Assembly (NCBI GenBank): GCA_963809205.1
Contig: CAWEIS010000025.1
Coordinates: forward strand, 434,001 to 498,000
DNA from: DATLLN01 sp963809205
Lineage (GTDB): Bacteria; Actinomycetota; Thermoleophilia; Gaiellales; JAICJC01
DNA length: 64,000 nucleotides
Reading direction: 5' to 3'
Numbering within the stretch: the first letter of the stretch is position 1; each line of letters starts with the position of its first letter. The notes below the pieces were generated by a model. The model was not told the origin of the DNA. It did not search any database and saw only the letters and a list, made by a program, of their open reading frames with translations. Position numbers and translations under genes: made by a program. This document shows, piece by piece, positions 36,330-45,837 of this stretch.

Positions 36330-36659
36330 TCAGCCGCGCGGATCCTGCTCGACCGCCAGCTCGGCTGCATTGCCGATCTTGCGGACGACCAGGAACTCGG
36401 GCGCGCGGCGAACGACCTCTTCGACCTCGAGCCGGAGATGGCCCGGCAGCACGACAAACTGCGTCGGATCGGAACGGATCACCTCGTACTCCGGCCCGTT
36501 CATCTCGACGCGCTCCACGCAGTCCCGGTCGGAGCACTCGCAGTAGAACGTGATCGTTCCTCCGTCGGCTCCGTGCTCGTGCGCGTGGTCGCGAATCCGC
36601 TCATTCGCGTTCCGGAACAGCGCCTCGTTCAGCGCCATCCGTTCGTGACGGTCATACAT
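36330..36659 (-). CDS. Conserved hypothetical protein with CxC-x4-C motif
   Basis: 109 residues: MYDRHERMALNEALFRNANE, then FYCECSDRDCVERVEM and a C-terminal SDPTQFVVLPGHLRLEVEEV. From memory, the ER(M/A)AxNEALFR...CECxxxxC pattern recurs in many Thermoleophilia proteins with no known function; three Cys could bind metal. ATG 36659 lies 7 bases downstream of TAATCT. Convergent with the stress operon. Confidence 0.7.
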   Translation of the reverse strand: MYDRHERMALNEALFRNANERIRDHAHEHGADGGTITFYCECSDRDCVERVEMNGPEYEVIRSDPTQFVVLPGHLRLEVEEVVRRAPEFLVVRKIGNAAELAVEQDPRG

Positions 36660-36666
36660 CGGTTGC

Positions 36667-36672
36667 AGATTA
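36667..36672 (-). promoter_or_regulatory. TANNNT -10 box (TAATCT), leaderless start
   Basis: On the minus strand TAATCT (within GGGTAATCT) lies 7 bases before ATG 36659. Confidence 0.45.
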
Positions 36673-36694
36673 CCCGCCCGGTCAAGCTTCCGTT

Positions 36695-36728
36695 GCCGGG
36701 GCGGGGGCCGGGGGGCCGCCGCCCCGGC
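36695..36728 (-). terminator. GC-rich hairpin after the FMN reductase gene
   Basis: GCCGGGGCGG (36695-36704) pairs with CCGCCCCGGC (36719-36728), loop 14 bases, starting 3 bases after the FMN reductase stop. No T-run follows, so it would be a GC-rich, T-less terminator at best. Confidence 0.4.
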
Positions 36729-36731
36729 CGG

Positions 36732-37289
36732 TCAGGCGGCCGCGGGGAGTGTCACTGCGCTGAGCGCTCCGAGCAGCTCGCCGAGCCTCTCGGTCTGGGA
36801 TGTGCTGCGCAGGCGGCCGTCCTCGTCGAACGCCTCGTGTGCCCGGGCGACGGCGAGGTCGCCGTCGAGAACGCGCGCGCCGGTGATACCGAGGATCCGG
36901 CGCAGGTCGGCCTGGGCCCACATCGCCCCGTAGGCGCCGGTGCTGGCGCCGATCACCATCACCGGCTTGCCGTGCAGGACGTTGTCGGGGAACGGCGTCG
37001 AGGCCCAGTCCACCGCGTTCTTGAGCACGCCGGGCACAGAGCCGTTGTACTCGGGCGTTGCGAACAGCACCGCGTCGGCGGCGGCCAGGCGATCACGCCA
37101 GTGGAGCACCGCCTCGGGGGCGTCAGGGTCTTCCCGCTCGCCGTGGAACGGCGGAATCGTGATCAGCCCGTCGTAGACGTCCCACTCGATCCCCTCGGGA
37201 GCCAGCTCCCGCGCTGCGCGCAGGAGCTGGCTGTTGTGGGACTCGGGACGCAGGCTGCCGGAGACTGCCAGCACCCGCACCCCGATCAC
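36732..37289 (-). CDS. NADPH-dependent FMN reductase
   Basis: 185-residue flavodoxin-fold reductase: N-terminal FMN phosphate loop VLAVSGSLRPESHNSQLLRA, FATPEYNGSVPGVLKNAVDW (the family's P-E-Y-N-G-S motif), and GASTGAYGAMWAQADLRRIL. It reduces FMN, quinones or azo compounds with NADPH. GTG 37289 overlaps the YceI stop (GTGA), so both are under the promoter next to the MarR boxes. Confidence 0.9.
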   Translation of the reverse strand: MIGVRVLAVSGSLRPESHNSQLLRAARELAPEGIEWDVYDGLITIPPFHGEREDPDAPEAVLHWRDRLAAADAVLFATPEYNGSVPGVLKNAVDWASTPFPDNVLHGKPVMVIGASTGAYGAMWAQADLRRILGITGARVLDGDLAVARAHEAFDEDGRLRSTSQTERLGELLGALSAVTLPAAA

Positions 37290-37822
37290 GCCTTGACGAG
37301 CGAGAAGCTCGCGATCAGCGAGACGGTGTCGTCGACCAGGGACCCGCCGCCGGGGAGCGGGGCGTTCCAGTTGACGCCGAACTCGGTGCGGTCGATCTCG
37401 CCCTCGAGCTCGAGCCCGATGCGCTCGTTGCCCCACGGATCGGTCGCCGGCTCCGACAGCCGGTAGCTGAACTCGACCGGGCGGGTGACGCCCTTCAGCG
37501 TGACGTCCGCGACGAGCCGGTCCTCGCCGATGCTGGTGGCGACGACGGTCGCCTCGGGGTGGCGCTCCACGTCGAAGAAATCGGGCGCCTTGATGTGGTT
37601 GTCACGGCTCTCGTCGTGCGTGACCACGCTGGCGAGCCGGATCGAGCCGCGCAGTGCCGGCTCCTCGCCGCCCTCGACGGTGGCGTCGAAGTCCAGAAAT
37701 CGCCCACGGACCGTCGAAAAGCCCATATGCTTGACGGCGAACTCCACGGTGGAATGGGTGGGATCCGCATTCCACGTTCCCTCGATGACCCTGACGGCCG
37801 GTGTCGTTACGATTGTGCTCAT
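37286..37822 (-). CDS. YceI family lipid/isoprenoid-binding protein
   Basis: 178 residues of the YceI beta-barrel lipocalin-like family: GTWNADPTHSTVEFAVKHMG, FSTVRGRFLDFDATVEGG, SRDNHIKAPDFFDVERHP and VTRPVEFSYRL. No signal peptide, so probably cytoplasmic. Family members bind polyisoprenoids or amides. A GAGGAGG site precedes ATG 37822, and TATACATT on the minus strand (37848-37841) is a -10 candidate next to a MarR-type repeat. Confidence 0.9.
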   Translation of the reverse strand: MSTIVTTPAVRVIEGTWNADPTHSTVEFAVKHMGFSTVRGRFLDFDATVEGGEEPALRGSIRLASVVTHDESRDNHIKAPDFFDVERHPEATVVATSIGEDRLVADVTLKGVTRPVEFSYRLSEPATDPWGNERIGLELEGEIDRTEFGVNWNAPLPGGGSLVDDTVSLIASFSLVKA

Positions 37823-37848
37823 TGTCCGTTCCCTCCTCGGAATGTATA

Positions 37849-37908
37849 CTTGAGCTAGCAAGGACTATATCGGAGACATCTTGAGTACGCAAGTATTGAG
37901 TGAGCAAG
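37849..37908. promoter_or_regulatory. Three 14-bp operator-like repeats (YTTGAG-N3-GCAAG type)
   Basis: CTTGAGCTAGCAAG (37849-37862), CTTGAGTACGCAAG (37880-37893) and ATTGAGTGAGCAAG (37895-37908). Each has CTTG/CAAG-type dyad ends. The first lies by the -10 regions of both divergent promoters, the second covers the TTG start of marR, and the third is inside the coding sequence. This is the layout expected for a MarR repressor controlling itself and yceI. Confidence 0.6.
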
Positions 37909-38348
37909 GATTTCAGGCGTGGCTGGGGCTGCTGCGCGGCCACGCCGCGCTCGTCCGCAAGCTCAACGCCGAGCTGATCGCCGACCACGGCATCACGATC
38001 AATGACTACGACGTGATGGCGCAGCTGATGCGGGCGCCCGAGCGCAGGATGCGCCGGGTCGACCTGGCGCGGAGCGTCGTCCTCTCGGCGTCGGGGATCA
38101 CCCGGCTGCTCGACGGCCTCGAGCGCGACGGGTGGGTCTGCAAGGCGTCCTGCACGTCGGACGGCAGGATCACCTACGCCGTGCTGACCGACGAGGGCCA
38201 GGCGAAGTACCGGGCCGCGCGAACGACCCACCTGGCGAGCGTTCGCGAGCTGTTCGCCGACCGCTACAGCTGCGATGAGCTCGAACAGCTGGCCGAGCTG
38301 CTTGGCCGCCTCGACGGCATGCCGCTCGCCTGCGAAACCGGCGACTGA
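37881..38348 (+). CDS. MarR-family transcriptional regulator
   Basis: 155 residues with a winged helix: ITINDYDVMAQLMRAPE, RRVDLARSVVLSASGITRLL (recognition helix), DGWVCKASCTSDGRITYAVL (wing). The only in-frame starts are TTG 37881 and TTG 37896, each inside a repeat copy; TATATC at 37865-37870 is a -10 candidate 10 bases before the first. Two Cys in the wing (VCKASC) could serve as an oxidation or electrophile switch, fitting control of an FMN reductase; that is inference. Confidence 0.87.
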   Translation: MSTQVLSEQGFQAWLGLLRGHAALVRKLNAELIADHGITINDYDVMAQLMRAPERRMRRVDLARSVVLSASGITRLLDGLERDGWVCKASCTSDGRITYAVLTDEGQAKYRAARTTHLASVRELFADRYSCDELEQLAELLGRLDGMPLACETGD

Positions 38349-39712
38349 CGCCGGGATGTGCCTGAGGGCTCGGCGGCGCGGGCGGCCAGCCGCCGTTCGA
38401 CGTCCCGCGCCGCCCGCCTGCCCTCGGCGATCGCGGTGACGATCAGGTCGGCGCCAAGGACGCAGTCGCCGGCCGCGAACACGTCGTCCGGCGTGCTGCG
38501 CACGCGGCCGTCCTCGATCCGCGCCTCGAGGCCCGGGTACACCAGATCGGGCTCGACGCCCGAGAACCCGATCGCGACCAGCACCAGATCGGTGTCGATC
38601 GTGCTGCCGTCCTGGCCGCGCACCCGACGGACGCGGCCGTCGCCCTCGAACACAACGGTCTCGAAGCGCCATCGCCGCGACCCGCCCTCCTCGTGCACCG
38701 GGTGTGACCGCAGCACCCGCGGCCACGCCGGCCACGTCCCCTGCGGGTCGCGCTGGCGGGGAGGCATCTCGCCGTGGGCGACCTCGTGCACCTCCGCGGC
38801 GCCCTCGCGGAGCGCGTTGCCCAGGCAGTCGGCGCTGGTGTCTCCGCCGCCAAGCACGACCACCCGCCGCCCTGCTGCAGAGGTGGCGCCGGCCGCGGGC
38901 CGCCCGGCAACGGCGCGGTTGCGCCCGGTCAGGTAGGGCATGGCCAGGCCGACGCCGTCGAGGTCGCGACCGGGGACGTCGAGGTCGCGGTGACGCTGGG
39001 CGCCGGTCGCCAGCACCACCGCGTCGAACAGCGCGCGCAGCTCGATCGGGTCGAGGCCCGCTCCGACGTCGACGCCGGTCTCGAACCGAGTGCCCTCGGC
39101 CAACATCTGCTCCAGCCGCCGGTCGACCAGCTGCTTCTCGAGCTTGAAGTCCGGGATGCCGTAGCGCAGCAGCCCGCCGGGCGCGTCGTCGCGCTCGAAT
39201 ACCGTCACCTCGTGCCCGGCCCGCGTCAGCTGCTGGGCTGCCGCCAGGCCGGCCGGCCCCGAGCCGATCACGGCGATGCTGCGCCCCGTGGTCACGGCGG
39301 CGGGCTGCGGCCGCACCCAGCCCTCGGCGAACGCACGGTCGACGATCGCCAGCTCGATCGCCTTGATCGTCACCGGGTCGTCGTTCAGCGAGAGGACGCA
39401 TGACTCCTCGCACGGCGCCGGGCAGAGCTTGCCCGTCAGCTCGGGGAAGTTGTTGGTCGCGTGCAGCCGATCCGAGGCCTCGCGCCAGCGGCCGGTGCGC
39501 ACCAGCTCGTTCCAGTCGGGGATCAGGTTGCCCAGCGGACACCCCGAGGCGCAGAACGGCACGCCGCAGTCCATGCAGCGCCCGGCCTGCGACCAGGCCA
39601 GGCCGGCGTCGGGAGGCAGCGCCTGGTCGCGGTGGTCGGCGATGCGCGCGAGCACCGGGCGGTATCCGGCAGTGCGCCGGGCGATGGTCAGGAAGCCGCG
39701 AGGGTCAGTCAC
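38264..39712 (-). CDS. gltD: Glutamate synthase small subunit
   Basis: 482 residues. N-terminal iron-sulfur region CMDCGVPFCASGCPLGN and CPAPCEESCVL; FAD site IAVIGSGPAGLAAAQQLTRA with GGLLRYGIPDFKLEK; NADPH site VVVLGGGDTSADCLG; AGDCVLGADLIVTAIAEGRR near the end. It feeds electrons from NADPH to GltB. The normal C-terminus seems to end around RAARDVERRL, but the frame runs about 45 residues further into Ser/Arg-rich sequence, overlapping marR by 85 bases; the true stop may have been lost. Confidence 0.92.
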   Translation of the reverse strand: MTDPRGFLTIARRTAGYRPVLARIADHRDQALPPDAGLAWSQAGRCMDCGVPFCASGCPLGNLIPDWNELVRTGRWREASDRLHATNNFPELTGKLCPAPCEESCVLSLNDDPVTIKAIELAIVDRAFAEGWVRPQPAAVTTGRSIAVIGSGPAGLAAAQQLTRAGHEVTVFERDDAPGGLLRYGIPDFKLEKQLVDRRLEQMLAEGTRFETGVDVGAGLDPIELRALFDAVVLATGAQRHRDLDVPGRDLDGVGLAMPYLTGRNRAVAGRPAAGATSAAGRRVVVLGGGDTSADCLGNALREGAAEVHEVAHGEMPPRQRDPQGTWPAWPRVLRSHPVHEEGGSRRWRFETVVFEGDGRVRRVRGQDGSTIDTDLVLVAIGFSGVEPDLVYPGLEARIEDGRVRSTPDDVFAAGDCVLGADLIVTAIAEGRRAARDVERRLAARAAEPSGTSRRQSPVSQASGMPSRRPSSSASCSSSSQL

Positions 39713-42700
39713 CGGCCGCCACCGCCTCGCGCGGCTCGTCCCGCTCGAGCGCCCGCTTCAGATCGTGCGGCAACACCTTGTGGAAGCGGGCCAGGCAGGC
39801 CTCGCCCTGCTCCAGCAGCTGCGCCGCCAGCCGGCTGCCCGTTCGCTCGAGGTGCCGCTCGAGCAGCCCCAGGACGGTCGCCTGGTCGGCCGGCTCGGCG
39901 ACCGGCTCGATGGCGACGGTGTCGAGGTTGCAGCGGGCGGCGTCGGCATCCAGCAGGTACGCGGCGCCGCCGGACATGCCGGCGGCGAAGTTGCGGCCGG
40001 TGGCGCCGAGCACGAGCACCGCGCCGCCGGTCATGTACTCGCAGCCGTGGTCGCCGCAGCCCTCGACCACGGCGGTGGCGCCGCTGTTGCGCACGGCGAA
40101 GCGCTCGCCGGCGGAGCCGCGGACGAACAGCTCCCCGGCGGTCGCGCCGTAGAGCGCCGTGTTGCCGGCGGCGGTCTGTCCCTCGGGCCCGCGGATCACC
40201 ACGGTTCCGCCGCACAGGCCCTTGCCCGGGTGGTCGTTGCACGGGCCGTCGAGGTCGATCTCCAGGCCGCGCGGCGCGAACGCCCCCAGGCTCTGGCCGC
40301 CGACGCCGCTCAGCTCGAGCCGGACGGCGCCCGCCGGCAGCCCGGCGTCGCCGTGAAGGCGGGCGATCTCCCCTGCCAGCGCCGCGCCCACGCTGCGGTG
40401 CGTGTTCTCGACGGCGGCGGCGATCCGCACCGACGTTCGCTGTGCGGAGCGCCGGGACGGCGCGATCGATCAGCTCACGATCGGCGAGGGGGAGCACCCA
40501 GCCGCGCGCCGCCTCGGGCCCGCGTCCCGGCGCCGGCTCCAGGAGCGCCGAGAGGTCGAGGCCGGCCGGGTGCTCGACCTGCTGCAGCAGCTCGGCTCGG
40601 CCGACCACTTCGTCGAGGGAGGCGGCGCCCAGCTCGGCGAGCAGCTCGCGCACCCCCTCCGCGAGGAACAGGAAGTACCGGATGACGTGTTCGGGCGTGC
40701 CCGCGAACCGCCGCCGCAGCTCCGGCTCCTGGGTCGCGATGCCCACCGGGCACGTGTTCAGGTGGCAGACGCGCATCATCACGCAGCCGGCGGCGACCAG
40801 CGGGGCCGTCGAGAACGCGAACTCGTCCGCGCCCAGGATCGCCGCGACCAGCACGTCGCGGGGGGTGCGCAGCCCGCCGTCCACCTGCAGGCGGACGCGG
40901 TCGCGCAGCGCGTTGGCGGAGAGCACCTGCTGCGCCTCGGCGAGCCCCAGCTCCCACGGCAGCCCGGCGTGCTTGATCGAGGACAGCGGCGACGCGCCGG
41001 TGCCGCCGTCGTGCCCGGAGATCACGACGTGATCGGCCCGGGCCTTGGCGACGCCGGCGGCGATGGTGCCGACCCCCGCCTCGGCGACCAGCTTGACCGA
41101 GATCTCCGCGGCCGGGCTGACGCACCGCAGGTCGTGGATCAGCTGGGCCAGATCCTCGATCGAGTAGATGTCGTGGTGCGGCGGCGGTGAGATCAGGCCG
41201 ACGCCCGGCGTCGAGTGGCGCAGCCGGGCGATCCGCTCGTCGACCTTGTGGCCCGGGAGCTGCCCGCCCTCGCCGGGCTTCGCGCCCTGCGCGATCTTGA
41301 TCTGGAGCTGGTCGGCATCGACCAGGTACGCCGCCGTCACGCCGAACCTGCCGGACGCGACCTGCTTGATCGCCGAACGCCGCAGCGTGCCGTCGGGGTC
41401 GGGCACCGAGCGTGCGGGATCCTCGCCGCCCTCGCCCGTGTTCGACCGACCGCCGATCCGGTTCATGGCGACGGCCAGCGTCTCGTGCGCCTCCGGGCTG
41501 ATCGAACCCAGGCTCATCGCTCCGCTGGCGAACCTGCGCACCAGCAACGCCGACGGCTCGACTGCGCCGAGCGGCAGCGGTGGGCCGACCGGTTCGGGCT
41601 GGAGCAGACCGCGGACCGTGGCGGTGCGGGCGGCCGCGTCGACGCCGTCGGCGTACGCCCGGAAGCTGTCCGCGCTGTCGTCGCGGACGGCGCGCTGGAG
41701 GCGGACGATCGAGTCCGCGTCCCAGGCGTGACGCTCGCCGCCCGGCCGCAGCCGGTACTCGCCCCCGTGCTCGATGCCCGGGTCGTCGCCGAACGCGCGC
41801 GCGTGCAGCAGTGCGACCGTGCGGCTGACGTCGTCCGTCTCGATCCCGCCGACCCGGGAGACGGTGCCGGGGAAGTAGCGGGCGACCAGGCGCGGGCCAA
41901 GGCCCACCGCCTCGAAGATCTGGGCGCCGCGGTAGCTCTGCACCGTGGAGATGCCCATCTTGGAGCAGATCTTGAGCAAGCCCTTGCCGACGGCGCCGAT
42001 GTAGCGTCGCCGCCCCTCGGGCGTCCAGGCCCGCCAGCGCCAGGTAGGGGTGCACGGCGGCGGCCCCGTAGCCGAGCAGCAGGGCGTACGTGCATCGACT
42101 CACGCGGCTCGCCCGACTCGACGACCAGGCCGCAGCGGGCGCGCGCCCCCTCGCGGACGAGGTGCGAGTGGACGGCGGCCGTGGCCAGCAGCGCCGGGAT
42201 CGCCGCGTGACTCGCGTCGACGTCGCGGTCGGACAGGATGACGATCGTCGACCCTCCCCAGACCGCGCGGGAGGCGGCTCGGCAGAGCCCGTCGATCGCG
42301 CGCTCCAGGGCGTCCGCCCCCGCCGCCGGGTCGTAGAGCGTCGGCAGCGTTTCGATCTGGAAGTCGCGGAGCTCCCGCAGCTGGGCGAACTGCTCGCCGT
42401 CCAGCACCGGCCCCGGCACCTCCACCCGGCGGCAGTCGGCGGGCCGCTCGCCGAGCAGGTTGCCGATCGCGCCGATCGACGTGCGCAGCGTCATCACCAG
42501 CGCCTCGCGCTGGGGGTCGATCGGCGGGTTCGTGACCTGGGCGAAGTGCTGCTTGAAGTAGGCGGACAGCGGCCGCGGCCGGTCGGACAGCGCCGCCGGC
42601 GGCGTGTCGTCGCCCATCGATCCGGTTGGCTCGGCGCCGCTCGACGCCATCTCGGCGACGATCGCCAGCTCCTCCTCGGTGTAGCCGAACGCCGCGCGCA

Positions 42701-44082
42701 GGCGGCGCAGCCTGTCGCCGTCGATCGGCGCCGGGTCGCGAGGCGGAGTGTCCTCGAGGAACACCTTGTTCTCGGCCAGCCAGCGCCGGTAGGGCCGCCG
42801 CCGCGCCAGCTGCAGCTTGACCTCGCGATCGCCGCGGACGATGCCCGACCCCGGGTCGACGACCAGCATCTGCCCCGGGCCGACGCGGCCGGACTCGACC
42901 ACGTCCGCGCGGTCGACGCCGGCGACGCCGACCTCCGATGCGATCACCACGAGCCCGTCGCGGCTCCGCTCGTAGCGCAGCGGGCGCAGGCCGTTGCGGT
43001 CGAGCGCCGCGACCAGCTGCCGCCCGTCGCTGGCCAACAGCGCCGCCGGGCCGTCCCACGGCTCGACCAGCGCGGCGTGGTACTCGTAGAACGCGCGCAC
43101 CTCGTCGTCGAGCCCGGGCGTCGGGTCGGTCCACGCCGGCGGGCACCAGCATGGCCAGCGCGTGGGGCAGCGAGCGGCCGCCGAGCACCAGCAGCTCGGT
43201 CACGGCATCCAGCTTGGCGGAGTCCGACCAGCGCTCGTCGGCGATCGGGAACAGCTTCTGCAGGTCGCGTCCGAACAGCTCGCTGGAGAGCTGCGGCTCG
43301 CGCGCCGACAGCCAGTTGCCGTTGCCGCGCACGGTGTTGATCTCGCCGTTGTGCGCCAGGAACCCGAACGGATGGGCGAGATCCCAGGTGCCCAGCGTGT
43401 TCGTCGAGAAGCGCGAATGGACGACCGCGAGCGGGCTGGTGAACGCGGGGTCGGTCAGCTCCGGGTAGAAGGCGGCCAGCTGGCCGGCCTTGAGCAGCCC
43501 CTTGTGCACCATCCGGCGGGCCGACAGGCTGATGAAGATGAACTCGGCCTCGGGAACGCCGGCCGCTGCCGCGGCCAGCTCGACGCGCCGCCGGATCACG
43601 TACAGCGCGCGCTCGAAGCCGTCGGCGTCGCCTTCGCGGCGCTCCACGAACAGCTGGCGGACGAACGGCTGCGCCGCCCGGGCCAGCGCGCCGATCTCGT
43701 CCGGCCGCACCGGCACGTCCCGCCAGCCCAGCGCGCGGTGCCCCTCCTCCGCGCAGATGCGCACGCACAGCTCCTCGCAGCGCAGCCGCAGCGCGGGATC
43801 GCGGGGCAGGAAGACCATCCCGACGCCGTAGTGGCCGGGCGGCGGCAGCTCGCCGCCGATCTCCGACCGGTAGACGCGGCGCAGCAGGCCGTCGGGCAGC
43901 GCGGTCAGGATGCCCGCGCCGTCGCCGGTGTCCGGATCGGCGCCGGTGGCGCCCCGGTGCTCGAGGTTGCGGAGGGCGAGCAGCGCCCGCTCGACCAGCT
44001 CGTGGTCAGAGCGGCCGTCGATGCGCGCCAGGCCGGCCAACCCGCAGGCGGCATGCGCGAAGCGTGGGTCGTCGAGGCCCAT
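39705..44082 (-). CDS. gltB: Glutamate synthase large subunit (frameshifts near 43140, 42095, 42020 and 40440)
   Basis: About 1,455 residues when repaired. The N-terminal class II glutaminase starts near HAACGLAGLARIDG (nucleophile Cys) with SRFSTNTLGTWDLAHPFGF. The FMN synthase domain has SGHDGGTGASPLSSIKHAG and the 3Fe-4S motif CHLNTCPVGIATQ. The C-terminal GXGXG domain has GLCGGTVVIRGPEGQTAAG. Four single-base changes split the reading frame. It makes glutamate from glutamine and 2-oxoglutarate with gltD, whose GTG overlaps its end by 8 bases. The start has TACCCT 6 bases upstream. Confidence 0.92.
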
Positions 44083-44088
44083 GCACCT

Positions 44089-44094
44089 AGGGTA
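44089..44094 (-). promoter_or_regulatory. TANNNT -10 box (TACCCT) for gltB
   Basis: On the minus strand TACCCT lies 6 bases before ATG 44082. Confidence 0.5.
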
Positions 44095-44102
44095 GCAGCG
44101 AA

Positions 44103-44149
44103 TGAACCGAATGAATCGTTATCTTGTTGTAAATGAATCATATGGTTCA
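44103..44149. promoter_or_regulatory. TGAAYC half-site array in the gltB/DMT divergent promoter
   Basis: TGAACC (44103), TGAATC (44112), TGAATC (44134) and the inverted GGTTCA (44144-44149). The last two form TGAATCATATGGTTCA, a 16-bp dyad with one mismatch. The stretch is strikingly AT-rich for this genome. It is a strong candidate regulator site, perhaps for nitrogen control of gltBD. Confidence 0.5.
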
Positions 44150-44154
44150 GTAGG

Positions 44155-44160
44155 TAGGCT
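44155..44160 (+). promoter_or_regulatory. TANNNT -10 box (TAGGCT), leaderless start
   Basis: TAGGCT lies 6 bases before GTG 44167, just downstream of the TGAAYC array. Confidence 0.5.
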
Positions 44161-44166
44161 GGCCCG

Positions 44167-45033
44167 GTGCTCGCCGTCTGCCTGGCCCTGGTCGCCGCGT
44201 TCCTCTACGCGCTCGGAACCGTCCTCCAGCAGAAGGCGGACATCGAGGAGGCTGACCCGGCCGGCGTTTCGGCGAGCTTTCTCGCGCGGCTGGTGCAGCG
44301 GCCGGTCTGGCTGGCCGGCGTGGCCAGCGAGCTGGTCGGCTTCATCGTGCTCGCCGTCGCCCTGGGTATCGGCCGGCTGGTGATCGTGCAGCCGCTGCAG
44401 GTGCTGAGCGTGGTCGCCGCGCTGCCGCTGGGCGTGTGGCTGACCGGGCAGCACGTGGGCCGCCGGCAGATCTACGGGGCCGTGCTGGTCACGGCCGGGC
44501 TGGTGGCGTTCCTGGCGCTCAGCGACCCGTCCGGCGGCAGAGACGATGCTCCCGTGCGCGACTGGCTGATCGCCGGCGGCGTGATCGGCGGCCTCAGCCT
44601 GGCGCTGGTCGCCGCGGGGCTGCGGGCGCGCCCGGCGCTCAAGGCCGCCCTGGTCGGCACGGCGGCGGGGATCCTGTTCGGGCTGTCGGCCGCGTTGACC
44701 AAGGCAACCGTCACGCGCCTGCCCGACGGCATCGACGACGTCGTGCTCGACTGGCATGTCTATGCGCTGATCGTGGTCGGCCTGGCCGCCTTCGGGCTGA
44801 CCCAGGTGTCGCTGCAGGGCGGGCTGGCGCCGTCGCTGGCGGCCACCGCCACGTTCGATCCCGTCTCCAGCCTGATCCTCGGCCTGACGCTGCTCGACGA
44901 GCAGCTTCACGACTCGGCGGCGGTTACCGCGCTGTCGCTGGTCGCGCTGGCCGTCTCGCTGGGCGGTCTGCTGGTGCTACTGCTGGGCAGGGAGACACCC
45001 GTCCCGGGGCCGGCTCCCGTCCCGGCCGGTTGA
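44167..45033 (+). CDS. DMT-superfamily transporter (EamA/Mg transporter NIPA-like)
   Basis: 288 residues with about nine or ten hydrophobic helices and a repeat structure: VCLALVAAFLYALGTVLQQK at the N-terminus, FIVLAVALGIGRLVIVQPLQ, VGTAAGILFGLSAALTK and SLVALAVSLGGLLVLLLG. The LQQKAD motif after helix 1 is typical of the NIPA-like DMT group seen in actinobacteria. Substrate unknown. It is divergent from gltB, sharing its regulatory gap. Confidence 0.8.
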   Translation: MLAVCLALVAAFLYALGTVLQQKADIEEADPAGVSASFLARLVQRPVWLAGVASELVGFIVLAVALGIGRLVIVQPLQVLSVVAALPLGVWLTGQHVGRRQIYGAVLVTAGLVAFLALSDPSGGRDDAPVRDWLIAGGVIGGLSLALVAAGLRARPALKAALVGTAAGILFGLSAALTKATVTRLPDGIDDVVLDWHVYALIVVGLAAFGLTQVSLQGGLAPSLAATATFDPVSSLILGLTLLDEQLHDSAAVTALSLVALAVSLGGLLVLLLGRETPVPGPAPVPAG

Positions 45034-45058
45034 GCCCGCACGTAGAATGTCGGCCGCG

Positions 45059-45799
45059 ATGCGACCCGTGATCGGCTACACCATCGAGTTCGAGGATCCG
45101 CTGCTGCGCAAGGTCGAGGCCGGGCTGCGTGAGCCGCTGCAGCGGTTCGGCGCGCTGCCGGTCGTGCTTCCCCGCGAGACGCCCGACGAGTTGCTCGACG
45201 AGTTGCTCGACATGATCGACGGCGTCCAGCTGTGCGGTGGCGCGGACGTGCACCCCAAGCGGTACGGCGAGGCCACGCATCCGCTGACCAAGCCGTTCCG
45301 CGACGAGCAGGACGAGTTCGAGATCGAGCTTGTGCGGCGCGCGTTCGCCCGCGGCATGCCGGTGCTGGGCATCTGCAGAGGAGCCCAGGTGCTGGCCGTC
45401 GCCGACGGCGGAACGCTGACCCAGGACGTCGAGACGCTCCATCCCGGCGCCGGCACGCACCGCAACTCGTGGAGCGACCTGGCGCTCGAGCCGCCGGGCG
45501 ACCACTGGCACGAGATCGTCCCGGAGCCGGGCTCCGGGGTCGAGCGGTGGTTCGACGGCGGGCCGCGACGCGTCAACTCCTTCCACCACCAGTGCGTGAG
45601 CACGACCGGGAAGGTGCTGGCTCCTGCGGCGCGGGGCGCCGACGGCGTGATCGAGGCGGTCGAGCGCACCGACGGCAACGGCTGGGCGATGGGCCTGCAA
45701 TGGCACAACGAGCTGCAGTGGCAGCGCGACGAGCGCTTCCTCGCGCCGTTCCGCGAGCTGGTCGACGCCGCCCGCGCGTACGCCGCCGCCAAGGCTTGA
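45059..45799 (+). CDS. Gamma-glutamyl-gamma-aminobutyrate hydrolase family protein
   Basis: 246-residue class I glutamine amidotransferase-like protein (peptidase C26, PuuD type). Nucleophile Cys in VLGICRGAQVLAVADGG, catalytic His in AMGLQWHNELQ, and an early GVQLCGGADVHPKRYGE. It hydrolyses a gamma-glutamyl amide. TAGAAT lies 10 bases before ATG 45059; ATG 45047 is in frame but overlaps that box. Confidence 0.87.
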   Translation: MRPVIGYTIEFEDPLLRKVEAGLREPLQRFGALPVVLPRETPDELLDELLDMIDGVQLCGGADVHPKRYGEATHPLTKPFRDEQDEFEIELVRRAFARGMPVLGICRGAQVLAVADGGTLTQDVETLHPGAGTHRNSWSDLALEPPGDHWHEIVPEPGSGVERWFDGGPRRVNSFHHQCVSTTGKVLAPAARGADGVIEAVERTDGNGWAMGLQWHNELQWQRDERFLAPFRELVDAARAYAAAKA

Positions 45800-45837
45800 G
45801 GCAACGCCCCCACTGTGCGACGATCTCGTCCGCTCCA

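Noticed and set aside
41215..43340. Long plus-strand ORFs across gltB
   Set aside because: Low-complexity Arg/Ala/Gln composition and full overlap with a conserved glutamate synthase.
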